Assembly: GCA_026417415.1 (NCBI GenBank)
Contig: JAOADG010000008.1
Location: 829,612 to 893,611, forward strand
Reading direction: 5' to 3'
DNA: 64,000 nt
Source of the DNA: a bacterium
Lineage (GTDB): Bacteria > Electryoneota > JAOADG01
This document shows, in pieces, positions 17,838 to 26,797 of this stretch. Position numbers and translations under genes: made by a program. Under the pieces are notes generated by a model. The model was not told the origin of the DNA, did not search any database, and worked only from the letters and a program-made list of their open reading frames with translations. Every line of letters starts with the position of its first letter. The first letter of the stretch is position 1.

Positions 17838-18688
17838 ATTCGTTGCTCCATTACCTTCGTATTGTAATACTTAAAGCTGGAGATATTCTGCTAAGTTATT
17901 ATGGTAAAGTTGAAAGTAGTCAGATCATCACCAAATCATCTCATGATTTTGTAAGCATAGCAGATAAAAGTGTTGAAGAATTTCTTTACCATCATCTTGA
18001 AAAAGAATTTCCTGAGTTTGGTTTTATTTGCGAAGAAGGAATACGGTCTGATTCTAATTCTATCTACCGCTGGATTATTGACCCTTTAGATGGAACTACC
18101 AATTTCTTAAGGCAAATTCCAATTTTTGCAATCTCTATTGCACTAGAAGAAAAAGGGTTAAAAAATTCATCGTATGGAGAACGTATTCTCGGAATTGTTT
18201 ATAATCCCGTATTAAAACAATTGTGGTATGCCGTAAAAAATTTGGGTGCTTTTTGTAATGAAGCGAGAATATCAGTTAATCATTCTATTACCTTTGATAA
18301 TGCTTTACTCGCAACGGGTTTTCCATTTCGATCGAAACATTTGACGAAACTTTATATTCAAGCTTGGGAAAAAATGTTTTTAGCTTGTAGCTCGATGCGA
18401 CGTTGTGGTTCCGCAGCAATTGATATGTGCTGGGTCGCTAATGGAATTGTAGATGGTTTTTGGGAATTAAATCTTTCACCATGGGATATTGCTGCAGGTG
18501 AAGTGATCATCAAAGAAGCAGGTGGGATTGTAGGAAGTTTTTCAAAGAATGCCGATCCATTGATTGATGGTTGTATTTGGTGTTCTGCGCCTCAAGTTTA
18601 TGAAAAGGGTTTAATGATTTTGAAAAGTGTCTTTGGAGAAGAATTTACCCCACTATCTTATGTAAATAAGAAAATTGACATTTATTAA
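17819..18688 (+). CDS. Inositol monophosphatase family protein
   Basis: Mg-dependent sugar-phosphate phosphatase of the SuhB/CysQ/IMPase superfamily, 289 aa. Metal-binding motifs are present: Glu in CEEG (71-74), DPLDGTTN (88-95), and WDIAAGEV (222-229), followed by KEAGG. The long insertion near residues 112-121 is family variation. The substrate (inositol-1-phosphate, other sugar phosphates, or PAP) cannot be set from sequence. The start is TTG with AGGAA about 7 bases before it, 19 bases inside the unknown lipoprotein gene. tRNA-Gln follows 23 bases after the stop. Confidence 0.9.
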   Translation: MDTKELNSLLHYLRIVILKAGDILLSYYGKVESSQIITKSSHDFVSIADKSVEEFLYHHLEKEFPEFGFICEEGIRSDSNSIYRWIIDPLDGTTNFLRQIPIFAISIALEEKGLKNSSYGERILGIVYNPVLKQLWYAVKNLGAFCNEARISVNHSITFDNALLATGFPFRSKHLTKLYIQAWEKMFLACSSMRRCGSAAIDMCWVANGIVDGFWELNLSPWDIAAGEVIIKEAGGIVGSFSKNADPLIDGCIWCSAPQVYEKGLMILKSVFGEEFTPLSYVNKKIDIY

Positions 18689-18703
18689 ACTGTTTCGTAG
18701 TTT
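18675..18703 (+). promoter_or_regulatory. Candidate promoter for tRNA-Gln(CUG)
   Basis: A perfect TTGACA (18675-18680) inside the last codons of the phosphatase gene is followed after 17 bases by TAGTTT (18698-18703), placing a transcription start at about 18710, just before the tRNA at 18712. TAGTTTTA also resembles the Bacteroidota TAnnTTTG element. Spacing is ideal but the -10 match is only partial. Confidence 0.45.
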
Positions 18704-18711
18704 TAATTAAA

Positions 18712-18782
18712 TGGGAGATCGTCTAATGGTAGGACAGCGGACTCTGGATCCGTGAATCGGGGTTCGAATCCCTGTCTCCCAG
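18712..18782 (+). tRNA. trnQ: tRNA-Gln (anticodon CUG)
   Basis: A 71-base cloverleaf. The acceptor stem is TGGGAGA with TCTCCCA, the D-arm GTCT...GGAC, and the anticodon stem GCGGA/TCCGT with loop CTCTGGA, giving anticodon CTG. The T-arm is CGGGG-TTCGAAT-CCCTG and the discriminator base is G. The CCA end is not encoded. It decodes CAG. A second Gln tRNA for CAA lies at 29538. Confidence 0.96.
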
Positions 18783-18787
18783 CTCTA

Positions 18788-18817
18788 TGGCACTCAACAG
18801 AAGAGTGCCATTTTTTT
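18788..18817 (+). terminator. Intrinsic terminator after tRNA-Gln
   Basis: A perfect 8-bp stem (TGGCACTC at 18788-18795 with GAGTGCCA at 18803-18810), a 7-base loop and a run of seven T (18811-18817), starting 5 bases after the tRNA. This is a textbook rho-independent terminator for plus-strand transcription. Its T-run overlaps the last bases of the convergent transporter gene. Confidence 0.93.
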
Positions 18818-20222
18818 AATGGGCTCCTTTGCGCTTCGCATTAGGAAAAGCAAACCAAATTTTGATTGATAAGTATGTTCCTAAAAGCGCAAATGGCATC
18901 AAAAATGGTGCCCAAAACATCCAATTTTGTGTAGTTAAAAATCCTAACGAAACTGATTGAACACCAGTGCCTAAATACACAAAACCATCTATGAGACCAA
19001 CTGCTGTACCGGCTGCCTTACGACCACCAAAATCCATTGTTGAAGTACCTGATAACATCCCGTGTACACCGATTACAAACATACTCATTAGTGCGACCAC
19101 CCACCCTAAAACTTCTACGTTTCTATAGGTAAAAAACATTAAAAATGCACCAATTGACATTAGACCATACAACAATGCGGCAACGGGACCTCTACGGCTA
19201 CCAAATATTTTATCAGAAATAAAACCAGCGAAAATTCCACCAAACACACCAGCAAGCATCAACACAAGACCCCAGTTAGCATAAATTAAAGGGGCTTCAT
19301 GAATGATTTGTTTATTAAGCAACTCTTTTACATAAATAGGGAACCAATGCATGATTCCATTTCTCATTACTCCAGAACAGAATTCAATGAAAGCAATGGT
19401 AATAATCACCTTATTCGTTAAAATTTTTCTAAGTACTGTTCCTAAATGAAACTCTTCATCCATTTCACCACTACTTGCATCCCCAGTATCAAAATCTGGA
19501 TAACCCGTTTGTGATGGTTTGTCAAATACTAAGAAATAATCAAGCACAGTGAACACGAACAAAATCAATGATGGAATCCAAAACACCCACCAAGTTTGAT
19601 CTCTTGTGGTACCTTCAATTGCAAACACAGTACGAATTAAACTCTGAACAAAACCCAAATTCTCTGGCTTCGCTTTGGTCGCTTCAACAATAGCATTTCC
19701 CCAATCAAATGCGAAATACAATCCTAAAGAAATTAGGACACCAAAAATACCACCAAAGACACCTCTTTCTCTCACGTGAAACCAAGAAGAATTCACTTTT
19801 ACGATAGCAACTGCACCAAATGATTGAAAATACATATTGCATGCATATAAAAAAGAAAAAATGATTGTTCTATTAGCAAATAGCACTCCATCTTGATAGG
19901 TTAAAAAAGTGTATGTGAACAGCCCTAAAAAAAGATTCATTACCATTACACCGACAGCACTTGCTAAAATCGCCTTGCGACCCCCTAATTTATCCGTTAA
20001 AGGACCATTCAAAAGAAATGCAAATGCATATGTAAACGTTCCTGCAGCAAAAATTAAACCAAAATCTTCTTTCGTCATTAAATCACCTAATGCATTTTTT
20101 GCTACTGTCAGATTGTATCGCCCCATATATAAAAATGCATAGGTTAAACCCAATGGTAACCAATTCAATACTCTACGTGTGCGATAGGCGGTCGAATGAA
20201 TAGGTTTGGTATCAATGGTCAT
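18816..20222 (-). CDS. MFS transporter, organophosphate:phosphate antiporter (OPA) type
   Basis: Twelve-helix inner-membrane carrier of 468 aa. The N-terminal half has MGRYNLTVAKNAL and the A-loop motif DKLGGRKA, and the stretch WFHVRERGVFGG matches the GlpT/UhpT family signature, so OPA-family assignment is good. The substrate cannot be read off. Known relatives exchange glycerol-3-phosphate or hexose-6-phosphate for phosphate. It starts 23 bases after the methylcrotonyl-CoA carboxylase beta gene and probably belongs to that operon, which is unexpected for a sugar-phosphate carrier. The stop overlaps the T-run of the convergent tRNA terminator. Confidence 0.86.
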   Translation of the reverse strand: MTIDTKPIHSTAYRTRRVLNWLPLGLTYAFLYMGRYNLTVAKNALGDLMTKEDFGLIFAAGTFTYAFAFLLNGPLTDKLGGRKAILASAVGVMVMNLFLGLFTYTFLTYQDGVLFANRTIIFSFLYACNMYFQSFGAVAIVKVNSSWFHVRERGVFGGIFGVLISLGLYFAFDWGNAIVEATKAKPENLGFVQSLIRTVFAIEGTTRDQTWWVFWIPSLILFVFTVLDYFLVFDKPSQTGYPDFDTGDASSGEMDEEFHLGTVLRKILTNKVIITIAFIEFCSGVMRNGIMHWFPIYVKELLNKQIIHEAPLIYANWGLVLMLAGVFGGIFAGFISDKIFGSRRGPVAALLYGLMSIGAFLMFFTYRNVEVLGWVVALMSMFVIGVHGMLSGTSTMDFGGRKAAGTAVGLIDGFVYLGTGVQSVSLGFLTTQNWMFWAPFLMPFALLGTYLSIKIWFAFPNAKRKGAH

Positions 20223-20245
20223 TGTTTTACTCTTTCTATTGATGA

Positions 20246-21853
20246 TTACATTCTAAATACAGGTGGAATGGTATCTATAATTGGTGCATTTAATGATGCG
20301 CTAATTGCTAATGATAATACTTTTCTTGTATCAGGAGGACTAATAATCCCATCGTCCCATAATCTTGCAGATGAATAATAAGGATGACCTTCTTTTTCAT
20401 ACTTTTCTAAAATAGGTCTTTTGAAATTTTCTATTTCTTGCGATGTCATTATTTTGTTTTTTTCTTTTAAGGCATCTTGTTTTACCGTTAATAACACATT
20501 TGCTGCTTGTTCGCCACCCATTACGCTAATTCTTGCGTTGGGCCACATCCATAAAAATCGCGGTTGATATGCACGGCCACACATTCCGTAATTACCAGCC
20601 CCAAAACTTCCTCCAATGATTACTGTAAATTTGGGGACCTTAGCTGTAGATACTGCTTGAACCAATTTTGCACCATCTTTAGCAATTCCACCTGCTTCGT
20701 ATCTCTTTCCTACCATAAATCCTGTTATGTTTTGTAAAAATACTATCGGAATTTTTCGTTGTGTGCATAATTCAATAAAATGCGCACCCTTTAATGCTGA
20801 CTCACTAAAAAGTACTCCATTATTGGCGACAATACCAATCAGATAACCATGAATTCTTGCAAATCCGCATACTAAGGTGTCCCCATATCGTTCTTTAAAT
20901 TCGTGAAATCTTGAAGCATCTACGATACGTGCAATGACTTCTCGAACGTCATAAGGAACTCGAATATCTTTTGGAATTACACCATACAATTCACTTGGAT
21001 CATAATAAGGTTCTTGGGGAGGTTGAATTGAAAGTGATACTTGTTTTTGAATATTTAAATTCTCAATAATCGAGCGACAAATTTGTATAGCATGATAATC
21101 ATCAACCGCATAATGATCAGCTACACCGCTAATTCTTGTGTGCACATCTGCTCCACCAAGTTCCTCAGCACTAACGTCTTCACCTGTCGCTGCTTTTACT
21201 AAAGGTGGACCACCGAGAAATATTGTACCATTTCCTTTTACAATGATTGTCTCATCAGACATTGCAGGAACGTAAGCACCACCTGCAGTACAACTTCCCA
21301 TAACAACAGCAATTTGGGGAATTTTTAAAGCAGATAAATTGGCTTGGTTATAGAAAATTCTTCCAAAATGTTCTTTATCCGGAAATACTTCATCTTGCTT
21401 TGGTAAAAATGCACCACCGCTGTCAACTAAATAAATACAGGGCAATCTATTTTCTAATGCAATTTCTTGTGCGCGTAAATGTTTTTTTACTGTAATCGGA
21501 TAATACGTACCCCCTTTGACTGTCGCATCGTTAGCAATAACGATGCATTGTTTCCCACAAACTTGAATAATTCCTGTAATTATTCCTGCTGCAGGCACAT
21601 AATCTTCATACAATTCATATCCTGCTAATGGTGATAGCTCAAGAAAAGGAGTATTTGGATCTTGCAATCGGTGGATACGTTCGCGTGCAGTTAATTTACC
21701 TCTGCTTTTGTGTTTTTCTACTGCATCCTTTGGACCATGTTGATATATTTTTTCAAGAAGATGATTCAATTCACTGGTTAATTGATAATGATAGTCATAA
21801 TTGTTCTTAAAAACCTCTGAATTTGTATCAATTTTGGATTGAAATCTTTCCAT
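20246..21853 (-). CDS. liuB: Methylcrotonyl-CoA carboxylase, carboxyltransferase (beta) subunit
   Basis: Transfers the carboxyl group from carboxybiotin to 3-methylcrotonyl-CoA in leucine breakdown. The 535-aa protein has two crotonase-fold halves. Seen are [14 protein letters not shown] and [12 protein letters not shown] in the N half, and [22 protein letters not shown], split here as NITGFMVG and [12 protein letters not shown], followed by [14 protein letters not shown] in the C half, all typical of MCC beta rather than propionyl-CoA carboxylase. It overlaps the HMG-CoA lyase gene by 26 bases. With the neighbouring carrier, biotin carboxylase, hydratase and lyase it forms a leucine-catabolism operon. 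Confidence 0.94.
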   Translation of the reverse strand: MERFQSKIDTNSEVFKNNYDYHYQLTSELNHLLEKIYQHGPKDAVEKHKSRGKLTARERIHRLQDPNTPFLELSPLAGYELYEDYVPAAGIITGIIQVCGKQCIVIANDATVKGGTYYPITVKKHLRAQEIALENRLPCIYLVDSGGAFLPKQDEVFPDKEHFGRIFYNQANLSALKIPQIAVVMGSCTAGGAYVPAMSDETIIVKGNGTIFLGGPPLVKAATGEDVSAEELGGADVHTRISGVADHYAVDDYHAIQICRSIIENLNIQKQVSLSIQPPQEPYYDPSELYGVIPKDIRVPYDVREVIARIVDASRFHEFKERYGDTLVCGFARIHGYLIGIVANNGVLFSESALKGAHFIELCTQRKIPIVFLQNITGFMVGKRYEAGGIAKDGAKLVQAVSTAKVPKFTVIIGGSFGAGNYGMCGRAYQPRFLWMWPNARISVMGGEQAANVLLTVKQDALKEKNKIMTSQEIENFKRPILEKYEKEGHPYYSSARLWDDGIISPPDTRKVLSLAISASLNAPIIDTIPPVFRM

Positions 21854-22721
21854 TTTCCCTCGTTATTACCTTTTGAATAAAGTCAACTGCTTGAGATAAA
21901 TAATTTGTATCCAGATTTGTTAGAATATTTTTTTCTTCAAGAAAGTAAACAAGTTTTTCGGTTGCTAAATTTCCACCTGCACCAGGTGCAAACGGGCAAC
22001 CCCCTACTCCACCTGCACTTGTATCGTAGATATTAATCCCATATTCCAATCCAACATCCACATTCTTTAGTGCCTTATTGTAAGTATCATGAAAATGCAA
22101 TGCAAAGTCAGATACACTCCATCTTTTTAGTACTTCATCCAATAACACTCGTACTTCATCAGGTTCTGCTTTTCCAATTGTATCACCTAATGAAATTTCA
22201 TCAATCCCCAAATCGAAAAGATTCTTGATAACTGGTATAACTTTAGATGGTTCAATGTATCCTTCATAAGGGCAATGCCAGCAAGTTGAGATATATCCTC
22301 TTACACGTAAATCTGCTTCAAACCATAATGGTTGCATCTCGACTAATCTATCAAAGCTTTCACGAATAGAAGAATTGGTGTTTTTTTTAGAGAATGTTTC
22401 ACTTGCGGCAACAAATACAGCAATTGATTGAAAGCCAGATGCCATAGCACGCTCTAATCCTTTTCGATTAGGAACCAATGCTGTATAAATAGTTTGTTTT
22501 CGTTTATTTATTTTTGAAAAAACTTCTGCACCATCCTTGAGTTGTGGAACCCATTGTGGTGAAACAAAACTTGTAACTTCTATTTCGGGTAGTTTCGCTT
22601 TTGATAATAAATCAATGAAGTGAATTTTATCTTGTGTTGAAATGATTGTCTGAATACTCTGTAAACCATCACGTGGTCCAACTTCTACAATTCGAACTGA
22701 TTCCGGTAATTTTTTTTTCAT
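21828..22721 (-). CDS. liuE: Hydroxymethylglutaryl-CoA lyase
   Basis: Cleaves HMG-CoA to acetyl-CoA and acetoacetate, the last step of leucine degradation. At 297 aa it is the standard bacterial length. The N-terminal substrate and metal motif [10 protein letters not shown] is at 12-21, LHFHDTYN is at about 208-215, and the mobile catalytic Cys is Cys242 in GGCPFAPG. The start forms an ATGA overlap with the biotin carrier gene, and the end overlaps liuB by 26 bases, the longest coupling in this operon. Confidence 0.95.
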   Translation of the reverse strand: MKKKLPESVRIVEVGPRDGLQSIQTIISTQDKIHFIDLLSKAKLPEIEVTSFVSPQWVPQLKDGAEVFSKINKRKQTIYTALVPNRKGLERAMASGFQSIAVFVAASETFSKKNTNSSIRESFDRLVEMQPLWFEADLRVRGYISTCWHCPYEGYIEPSKVIPVIKNLFDLGIDEISLGDTIGKAEPDEVRVLLDEVLKRWSVSDFALHFHDTYNKALKNVDVGLEYGINIYDTSAGGVGGCPFAPGAGGNLATEKLVYFLEEKNILTNLDTNYLSQAVDFIQKVITRENGKISIQN

Positions 22722-23236
22722 TCGTTTTTTAATGTCAATGTTATCAATGTGTTTCCTAAATCTACTTGATCATTTTCATGAAAAAGTATTTTTTGAATGA
22801 TACAATCTTTTGGTGCAGTAATCACATACTCCATCTTCATTGCTTCTAAAATTAAAAGTGGTTGCTTTGCCACTACTATATCACCTTCTTGAACATGTAT
22901 TTTTACGACTTTACCGGGCATAGGTGAACGAATTTCTGGTTCAAAATCTTTTTCTTTTACATTGTCCAAATTCTGTACATGGGATGCAAGTGAATCTACT
23001 CTTCTCAAAGCATATGTACTTCCTTTCCAACTAATAAATCGATCGTTCCCTTGTGTATCAATATGACAATGGTAACCACGTCCATTGATACGAACATCTA
23101 AACGCGTAGATTGACGATCATCTAAGTGTATCGTGAGTTCTCGTTCGTTTACAATCGCTTTCCAAACATGATTCCCTATTTTTTGAATGGTTACTTTGGT
23201 AATTTCTTGATTTACCTCGTAGTAGAACTCTTTCAT
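22718..23236 (-). CDS. Biotin carboxyl carrier protein of methylcrotonyl-CoA carboxylase (split alpha subunit)
   Basis: Separate biotin-carrier subunit, 172 aa. The N-terminal about 90 aa are beta-rich and resemble the BT linker domain found in biotin-dependent acyl-CoA carboxylases. The C-terminal biotinyl domain has the biotin Lys134 in EAMKMEY. In most bacteria and mitochondria this domain is fused to the biotin carboxylase as MCC alpha; here it is a separate gene 4 bases after the carboxylase. Operon position assigns it to methylcrotonyl-CoA. BirA at 47685 is the likely ligase. Confidence 0.9.
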   Translation of the reverse strand: MKEFYYEVNQEITKVTIQKIGNHVWKAIVNERELTIHLDDRQSTRLDVRINGRGYHCHIDTQGNDRFISWKGSTYALRRVDSLASHVQNLDNVKEKDFEPEIRSPMPGKVVKIHVQEGDIVVAKQPLLILEAMKMEYVITAPKDCIIQKILFHENDQVDLGNTLITLTLKNE

Positions 23237-23240
23237 TCAT

Positions 23241-24722
23241 TCATTCTCCTATCCAAGGTGAAAAAGGATCACTTTCAAAATCTACACTACTATGATATTC
23301 CGATTTTTCTTGATTGATATATTCACTTAGTGCCGCTAAAGCAAATGCTTCATCCGGTATGGATTGATGAGGTACATTCCAATTAGAAAAAAACTTTTCA
23401 ATAAAATTTGTAGTTGTATTTCCTTTTATAAATTCAGGATGGTTAACTATTTCTCGTAAAAAAGGAATGTTAGTTCTTATGCCTGAAATGCCATATCGAT
23501 CAATTGCCCATTTCAATTTTTCGATCGCCGTTGTCCTTGTGCTATCAAATACCGTCAATTTCGCTAATAATGGATCGTAAAACAATGTAACGGGTACACC
23601 TGCATGAATCCCAAGATCATTGCGAATGTTTACACCAATTGGTGGTTCTAAAAAACGAATGATTCCAGTTGATGGTAGAAAGTTGTTAACAGGATCTTCT
23701 GCATAAATTCTTACCTCAATTGAATGCCCTTTTTGTAGAATTTCATTCTGAGAGAATGGAAGCGATTCACCAGCAGCGATTTTTAGTTGTAATTTCACAA
23801 TGTCTACACCTGTCGTCATTTCAGTTACACTATGCTCAACTTGCAATCTAGTATTCATTTCTAAAAAATAGAAATTATGGAATTTATCTACAATGAATTC
23901 TACCGTTCCAGCATTAACATAATTCACTGCTTTTGCCGCATTAACTGCAGCACAGCATATATTCTCTCGTATTTTAGGTGTTAAAAAAATTGAAGGTGCT
24001 TCTTCTAAAATTTTTTGATGTCTTCGTTGTATGCTACATTCTCTCTCAAATAAATGAATAATGTTCCCTGAGTGGTCACCAAGAATTTGAACTTCTATAT
24101 GTCTAGGTTCTTCTAAGTACTTTTCTAAATAAATAGTGTCATCACCAAACGCTTTTAACGCTTCCCTTTTTGCAGATTCTACAGCAGTTTCTAATTCACT
24201 CGGAACTTGAACAATTTTCATTCCTTTTCCGCCGCCTCCTGCAGACGCTTTCACTAAAATAGGATATCCAATTTCCTCTGCTTTATCTAAGAGCGTTTTC
24301 GTGCTTCGGTCTTCTCCTTGGTAACCCGGAACAATCGGTACATTAGCCAATTGCATTATCCTTCTGGCTTCAGTCTTTAATCCCATGCTTCGGATTGCTT
24401 CTGGTGAAGGGCCTACAAAAGTAATCCCAGCTTTATTGACTTTTTCAGCAAATTCAGCATTCTCAGATAGAAATCCATAACCTGGGTGAATTGCATCTAC
24501 TTTAGATTTTTTCGCGATATCCAGAATTGCATGAATATTTAAGTAAGTATCTTGAGGAACTTCGCCTGGAATATGATATGTTTCATCCGCCCAGTGAAGA
24601 TGTAATGAACGCTCGTCCGGAGTAGAGTAAATTGCTACCGCTGTCAAACCAAGCTCTTGAATGGCTTGTATAATGCGTACAGCAATAGCACCGCGATTTG
24701 CTACAAGTACTTTTTTAAACAT
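23241..24722 (-). CDS. Biotin carboxylase subunit of methylcrotonyl-CoA carboxylase
   Basis: ATP-dependent carboxylation of biotin on the carrier protein. The 493-aa protein opens with VLVANRGAIAVRI, followed by HPGYGFLSEN, the glycine-rich ATP-grasp loop KASAGGGGKGMK, ERECSIQRRHQK, and the catalytic EMNTRLQVEHSVTE. The family normally has GEIA at residue 11; here it is GAIA. The biotinyl domain is absent from this chain and supplied by the next gene. It lies 4 bases after the enoyl-CoA hydratase gene. A paralogue is at 49074. Confidence 0.94.
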   Translation of the reverse strand: MFKKVLVANRGAIAVRIIQAIQELGLTAVAIYSTPDERSLHLHWADETYHIPGEVPQDTYLNIHAILDIAKKSKVDAIHPGYGFLSENAEFAEKVNKAGITFVGPSPEAIRSMGLKTEARRIMQLANVPIVPGYQGEDRSTKTLLDKAEEIGYPILVKASAGGGGKGMKIVQVPSELETAVESAKREALKAFGDDTIYLEKYLEEPRHIEVQILGDHSGNIIHLFERECSIQRRHQKILEEAPSIFLTPKIRENICCAAVNAAKAVNYVNAGTVEFIVDKFHNFYFLEMNTRLQVEHSVTEMTTGVDIVKLQLKIAAGESLPFSQNEILQKGHSIEVRIYAEDPVNNFLPSTGIIRFLEPPIGVNIRNDLGIHAGVPVTLFYDPLLAKLTVFDSTRTTAIEKLKWAIDRYGISGIRTNIPFLREIVNHPEFIKGNTTTNFIEKFFSNWNVPHQSIPDEAFALAALSEYINQEKSEYHSSVDFESDPFSPWIGE

Positions 24723-24726
24723 AGTT

Positions 24727-25512
24727 CTACCGTACTGCCCAATATGGTTTACGCTTTTCTAAAAATGCAGCTAACCCTTCTATACCTTCTTCACTTTTTC
24801 TAACCTTAGCAATTAAATCAGTTGATATCTTTAAAAAGTGATGTGGCTGAATAGAATTTAATTGATGTATATAACGCTTAAATTGTTTTACTGCAAATGG
24901 AGAAGCATCATACAAGTGATCTATTAGTTTGTTTAATTCAACATCTAATTGTTCATTAGTACATGTTTTGTGAACTAAACCAATCTCTTTTGCAACTTTT
25001 GCTGAAAAACGTTCACCTGTGATTCCTAACCATCGAAAATTAGAAAAACCTATTTTTGCTATGGTAAACGGCCCTATTACAGCGGGTAAGATTCCCAACC
25101 TCACTTCTGTTAAACCAAACATTGTATTTTCTTCAGCGATCACAATATCACAAACGGTACATAAACCAAAACCACCCCCCAAAGCTGCTCCGTGAATTTT
25201 TCCGATTACTGGGTATTCACAATCATTAATTGAATGAAACATATTCGCCATTTTCAAAGCTGCTTGTACATTTTCTTCGTAATCTAATGTCGCTGTTCTG
25301 CTCATATATTGCACATCAGCACCAGCACTAAAATTTTTCCCATTACCAGATAGTATAACACCTCTCAAATTGGACTGTTCAGATAACTTTTGAAAAAAAT
25401 GAGTTAATTCGTCAATCATCACTTCATTAAAAGCATTGTTCACTTCAGGACGATTCAGTTTTATATGGCAAAAATTATCTTGCAGATTAACTTCTATTGT
25501 TTGTAGTTTCAT
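24727..25512 (-). CDS. liuC: Enoyl-CoA hydratase family, probably 3-methylglutaconyl-CoA hydratase
   Basis: Crotonase-fold hydratase, 261 aa. Oxyanion-hole regions are GNGKNFSAGADVQYM and HGAALGGGFGL. The catalytic helix reads FGLTEVRLGILPAVIGPF, which fits the AUH/LiuC (methylglutaconyl-CoA hydratase) pattern better than the EchA pattern. This enzyme makes HMG-CoA for the lyase encoded three genes on, so context and motif agree. It is the first gene of the leucine operon; about 40 bases lie between its start and the previous terminator, leaving little room for a promoter. Confidence 0.9.
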   Translation of the reverse strand: MKLQTIEVNLQDNFCHIKLNRPEVNNAFNEVMIDELTHFFQKLSEQSNLRGVILSGNGKNFSAGADVQYMSRTATLDYEENVQAALKMANMFHSINDCEYPVIGKIHGAALGGGFGLCTVCDIVIAEENTMFGLTEVRLGILPAVIGPFTIAKIGFSNFRWLGITGERFSAKVAKEIGLVHKTCTNEQLDVELNKLIDHLYDASPFAVKQFKRYIHQLNSIQPHHFLKISTDLIAKVRKSEEGIEGLAAFLEKRKPYWAVR

Positions 25513-25552
25513 GTTCCCTCAAAAATGAATTTCAAGTTTATATTCAAATAAA

Positions 25553-25575
25553 AAAGCGACTTAAAAAGTCGCTTT
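25553..25575 (-). terminator. Intrinsic terminator after rplI
   Basis: A perfect 10-bp stem (25553-25562 with 25566-25575) and 3-base central loop, 22 bases after the rplI stop. On the minus strand it is followed by TTTATTTG, after T residues already in the stem base. It ends the rpsF-ssb-rpsR-rplI transcript before the leucine operon. Confidence 0.85.
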
Positions 25576-25597
25576 ACTATTTTACAAAATTATTCAA

Positions 25598-26125
25598 TTA
25601 AATCTCTTCTGAATTATCGCTAGAACTTTCTGAAGTTGAAGAATCTTGCTCTTTAGATAGTTCTTCATTTTCTTCTAATATAGGCACAACATTCACATGA
25701 ATGATGGTATGCACATCTGAATGCAATTTCAAGTGGACTTGATGAGTTCCAATGGAACGTATCGGTTCTTCAAGTAACAATTTCCTTCGGTCAATTTCAA
25801 TTCCACGTTGTTCTTTAACCAATTCAGCAATATCTGAAGATGTAACTGCACCAAACATTTTTCCATCTTCACCAACGCGCATTTTTACACTAACTTCTAT
25901 ATGTCCCCATTCAGAAATTGCCTTCATTGCAATCTTTCTTTGTTTCTCATCTTTTATTTTCCAACTTCTCTTAAATACATGCTGCAAAGTTTTTTGGTTT
26001 GCAGGAGTATCAATCATTGCAAGGCCTCTAGGGAAAAGAAAATTTCGTGCGTAACCGTCTTTCACGGTAACGATATCCCCTGCTTTTCCTAATCGTTCAA
26101 CATCTTGTTTCAAAATGACTCTCAT
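25598..26125 (-). CDS. rplI: Ribosomal protein bL9
   Basis: Large-subunit protein at the base of the L1 stalk. 175 aa: N-terminal domain with VERLGKAGDIVTVKDGYARNFLFPRGLA, split here as VERLGKAGDIV and GYARNFLFPRGLA, a long connecting helix, and a C-terminal domain ending in an extra Ser/Glu-rich acidic tail of about 25 aa. The E. coli protein has 149 aa; the tail accounts for the difference. Last gene of the rpsF-ssb-rpsR-rplI operon. Confidence 0.97.
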   Translation of the reverse strand: MRVILKQDVERLGKAGDIVTVKDGYARNFLFPRGLAMIDTPANQKTLQHVFKRSWKIKDEKQRKIAMKAISEWGHIEVSVKMRVGEDGKMFGAVTSSDIAELVKEQRGIEIDRRKLLLEEPIRSIGTHQVHLKLHSDVHTIIHVNVVPILEENEELSKEQDSSTSESSSDNSEEI

Positions 26126-26136
26126 GGTTCAACCTT

Positions 26137-26367
26137 TTAATGTGGATTATCTTGAACAAATGGAAGTAAAGCCATGTGCCTCGCTCTTTTTATCGCGATG
26201 ACCAATTGTCTTTGATGCCAAGCACTGGTTCCACTAATTCTTCTTGGAATAATTTTACCTTCTTCGGTGATGTACCGTGAAAGCATTTTTTCATCTTTGT
26301 AATCTATATAAAAGATTCCTGCTTCTGTAAATCTACACGATTTTTTCTTTAATAAACCTTTTCGCAC
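26137..26367 (-). CDS. rpsR: Ribosomal protein bS18
   Basis: Small-subunit protein that pairs with bS6 on the platform. 76 aa with the family core [18 protein letters not shown] and [30 protein letters not shown] (shown in part: [14 protein letters not shown]). The start is GTG with GGAG 6 bases upstream, overlapping the end of ssb's signal region. It has the standard length and position between ssb and rplI. Confidence 0.97.
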   Translation of the reverse strand: MRKGLLKKKSCRFTEAGIFYIDYKDEKMLSRYITEEGKIIPRRISGTSAWHQRQLVIAIKRARHMALLPFVQDNPH

Positions 26368-26370
26368 TAT

Positions 26371-26787
26371 CTACTCCTGTTCACTCTTTGGATAATCATT
26401 TTGGTTGATGTATTCATCTTCTTGTTCTAAAATAGTCACTTCTTTTTTATTGAGAAATTGAATACGTCTTGCTTTAATTTCTACAACCGTTCGCACTGAA
26501 CCATCATCACCTTTCAAATTCCTACTTTGCAGTTCGCCTTCAACAAGTACAGCAGAACCTTTGCTTAAATTAGCAGCACAATCTTCAGCCAATTTATACC
26601 AAGCAACAATTCCAATAAAACATACATCTTCTTTCCATTGACCGGTATTATCACGGAACTTTCTATTTGATGCAATAATAAAGTTAGATACTGGTGTTCC
26701 CGTAGTAGTATGCCGAATGGTTGGGTCTTTGATTAAATTACCAGCAATCAATACGGTGTTGACATCAGGCATTCGTAATTCTGACAT
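26371..26787 (-). CDS. ssb: Single-stranded DNA-binding protein
   Basis: OB-fold protein that coats single-stranded DNA in replication and repair. I set the start at ATG 26787 because AGGAGG stands 6 bases before it, giving 138 aa; a longer frame would run 56 bases into rpsF. The OB core is clear: VLIAGNLIKDPTIRH, NFIIASNRKF, and a Trp-containing WYKLAEDCAANLSKGSAVLVEG, split here as WYKLAEDCAAN and GSAVLVEG. The usual acidic C-terminal tip ending in Ile-Pro-Phe is absent: the chain ends NDYPKSEQE. That tip recruits partner proteins in most bacteria. Position between rpsF and rpsR is canonical. Confidence 0.94.
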   Translation of the reverse strand: MSELRMPDVNTVLIAGNLIKDPTIRHTTTGTPVSNFIIASNRKFRDNTGQWKEDVCFIGIVAWYKLAEDCAANLSKGSAVLVEGELQSRNLKGDDGSVRTVVEIKARRIQFLNKKEVTILEQEDEYINQNDYPKSEQE

Positions 26788-26797
26788 AAATCGCCTC

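Noticed and set aside
18788-18810. The tRNA-Gln hairpin as a terminator for the convergent transporter gene as well
   Set aside because: Read on the minus strand the stem is not followed by a T-run, so only the plus-strand role is supported.
22718-24722. MCC alpha as a broken gene
   Set aside because: The biotin carboxylase and carrier are each complete with own start sites, and a second pair at 48545-50597 has the same layout, so the split is native.
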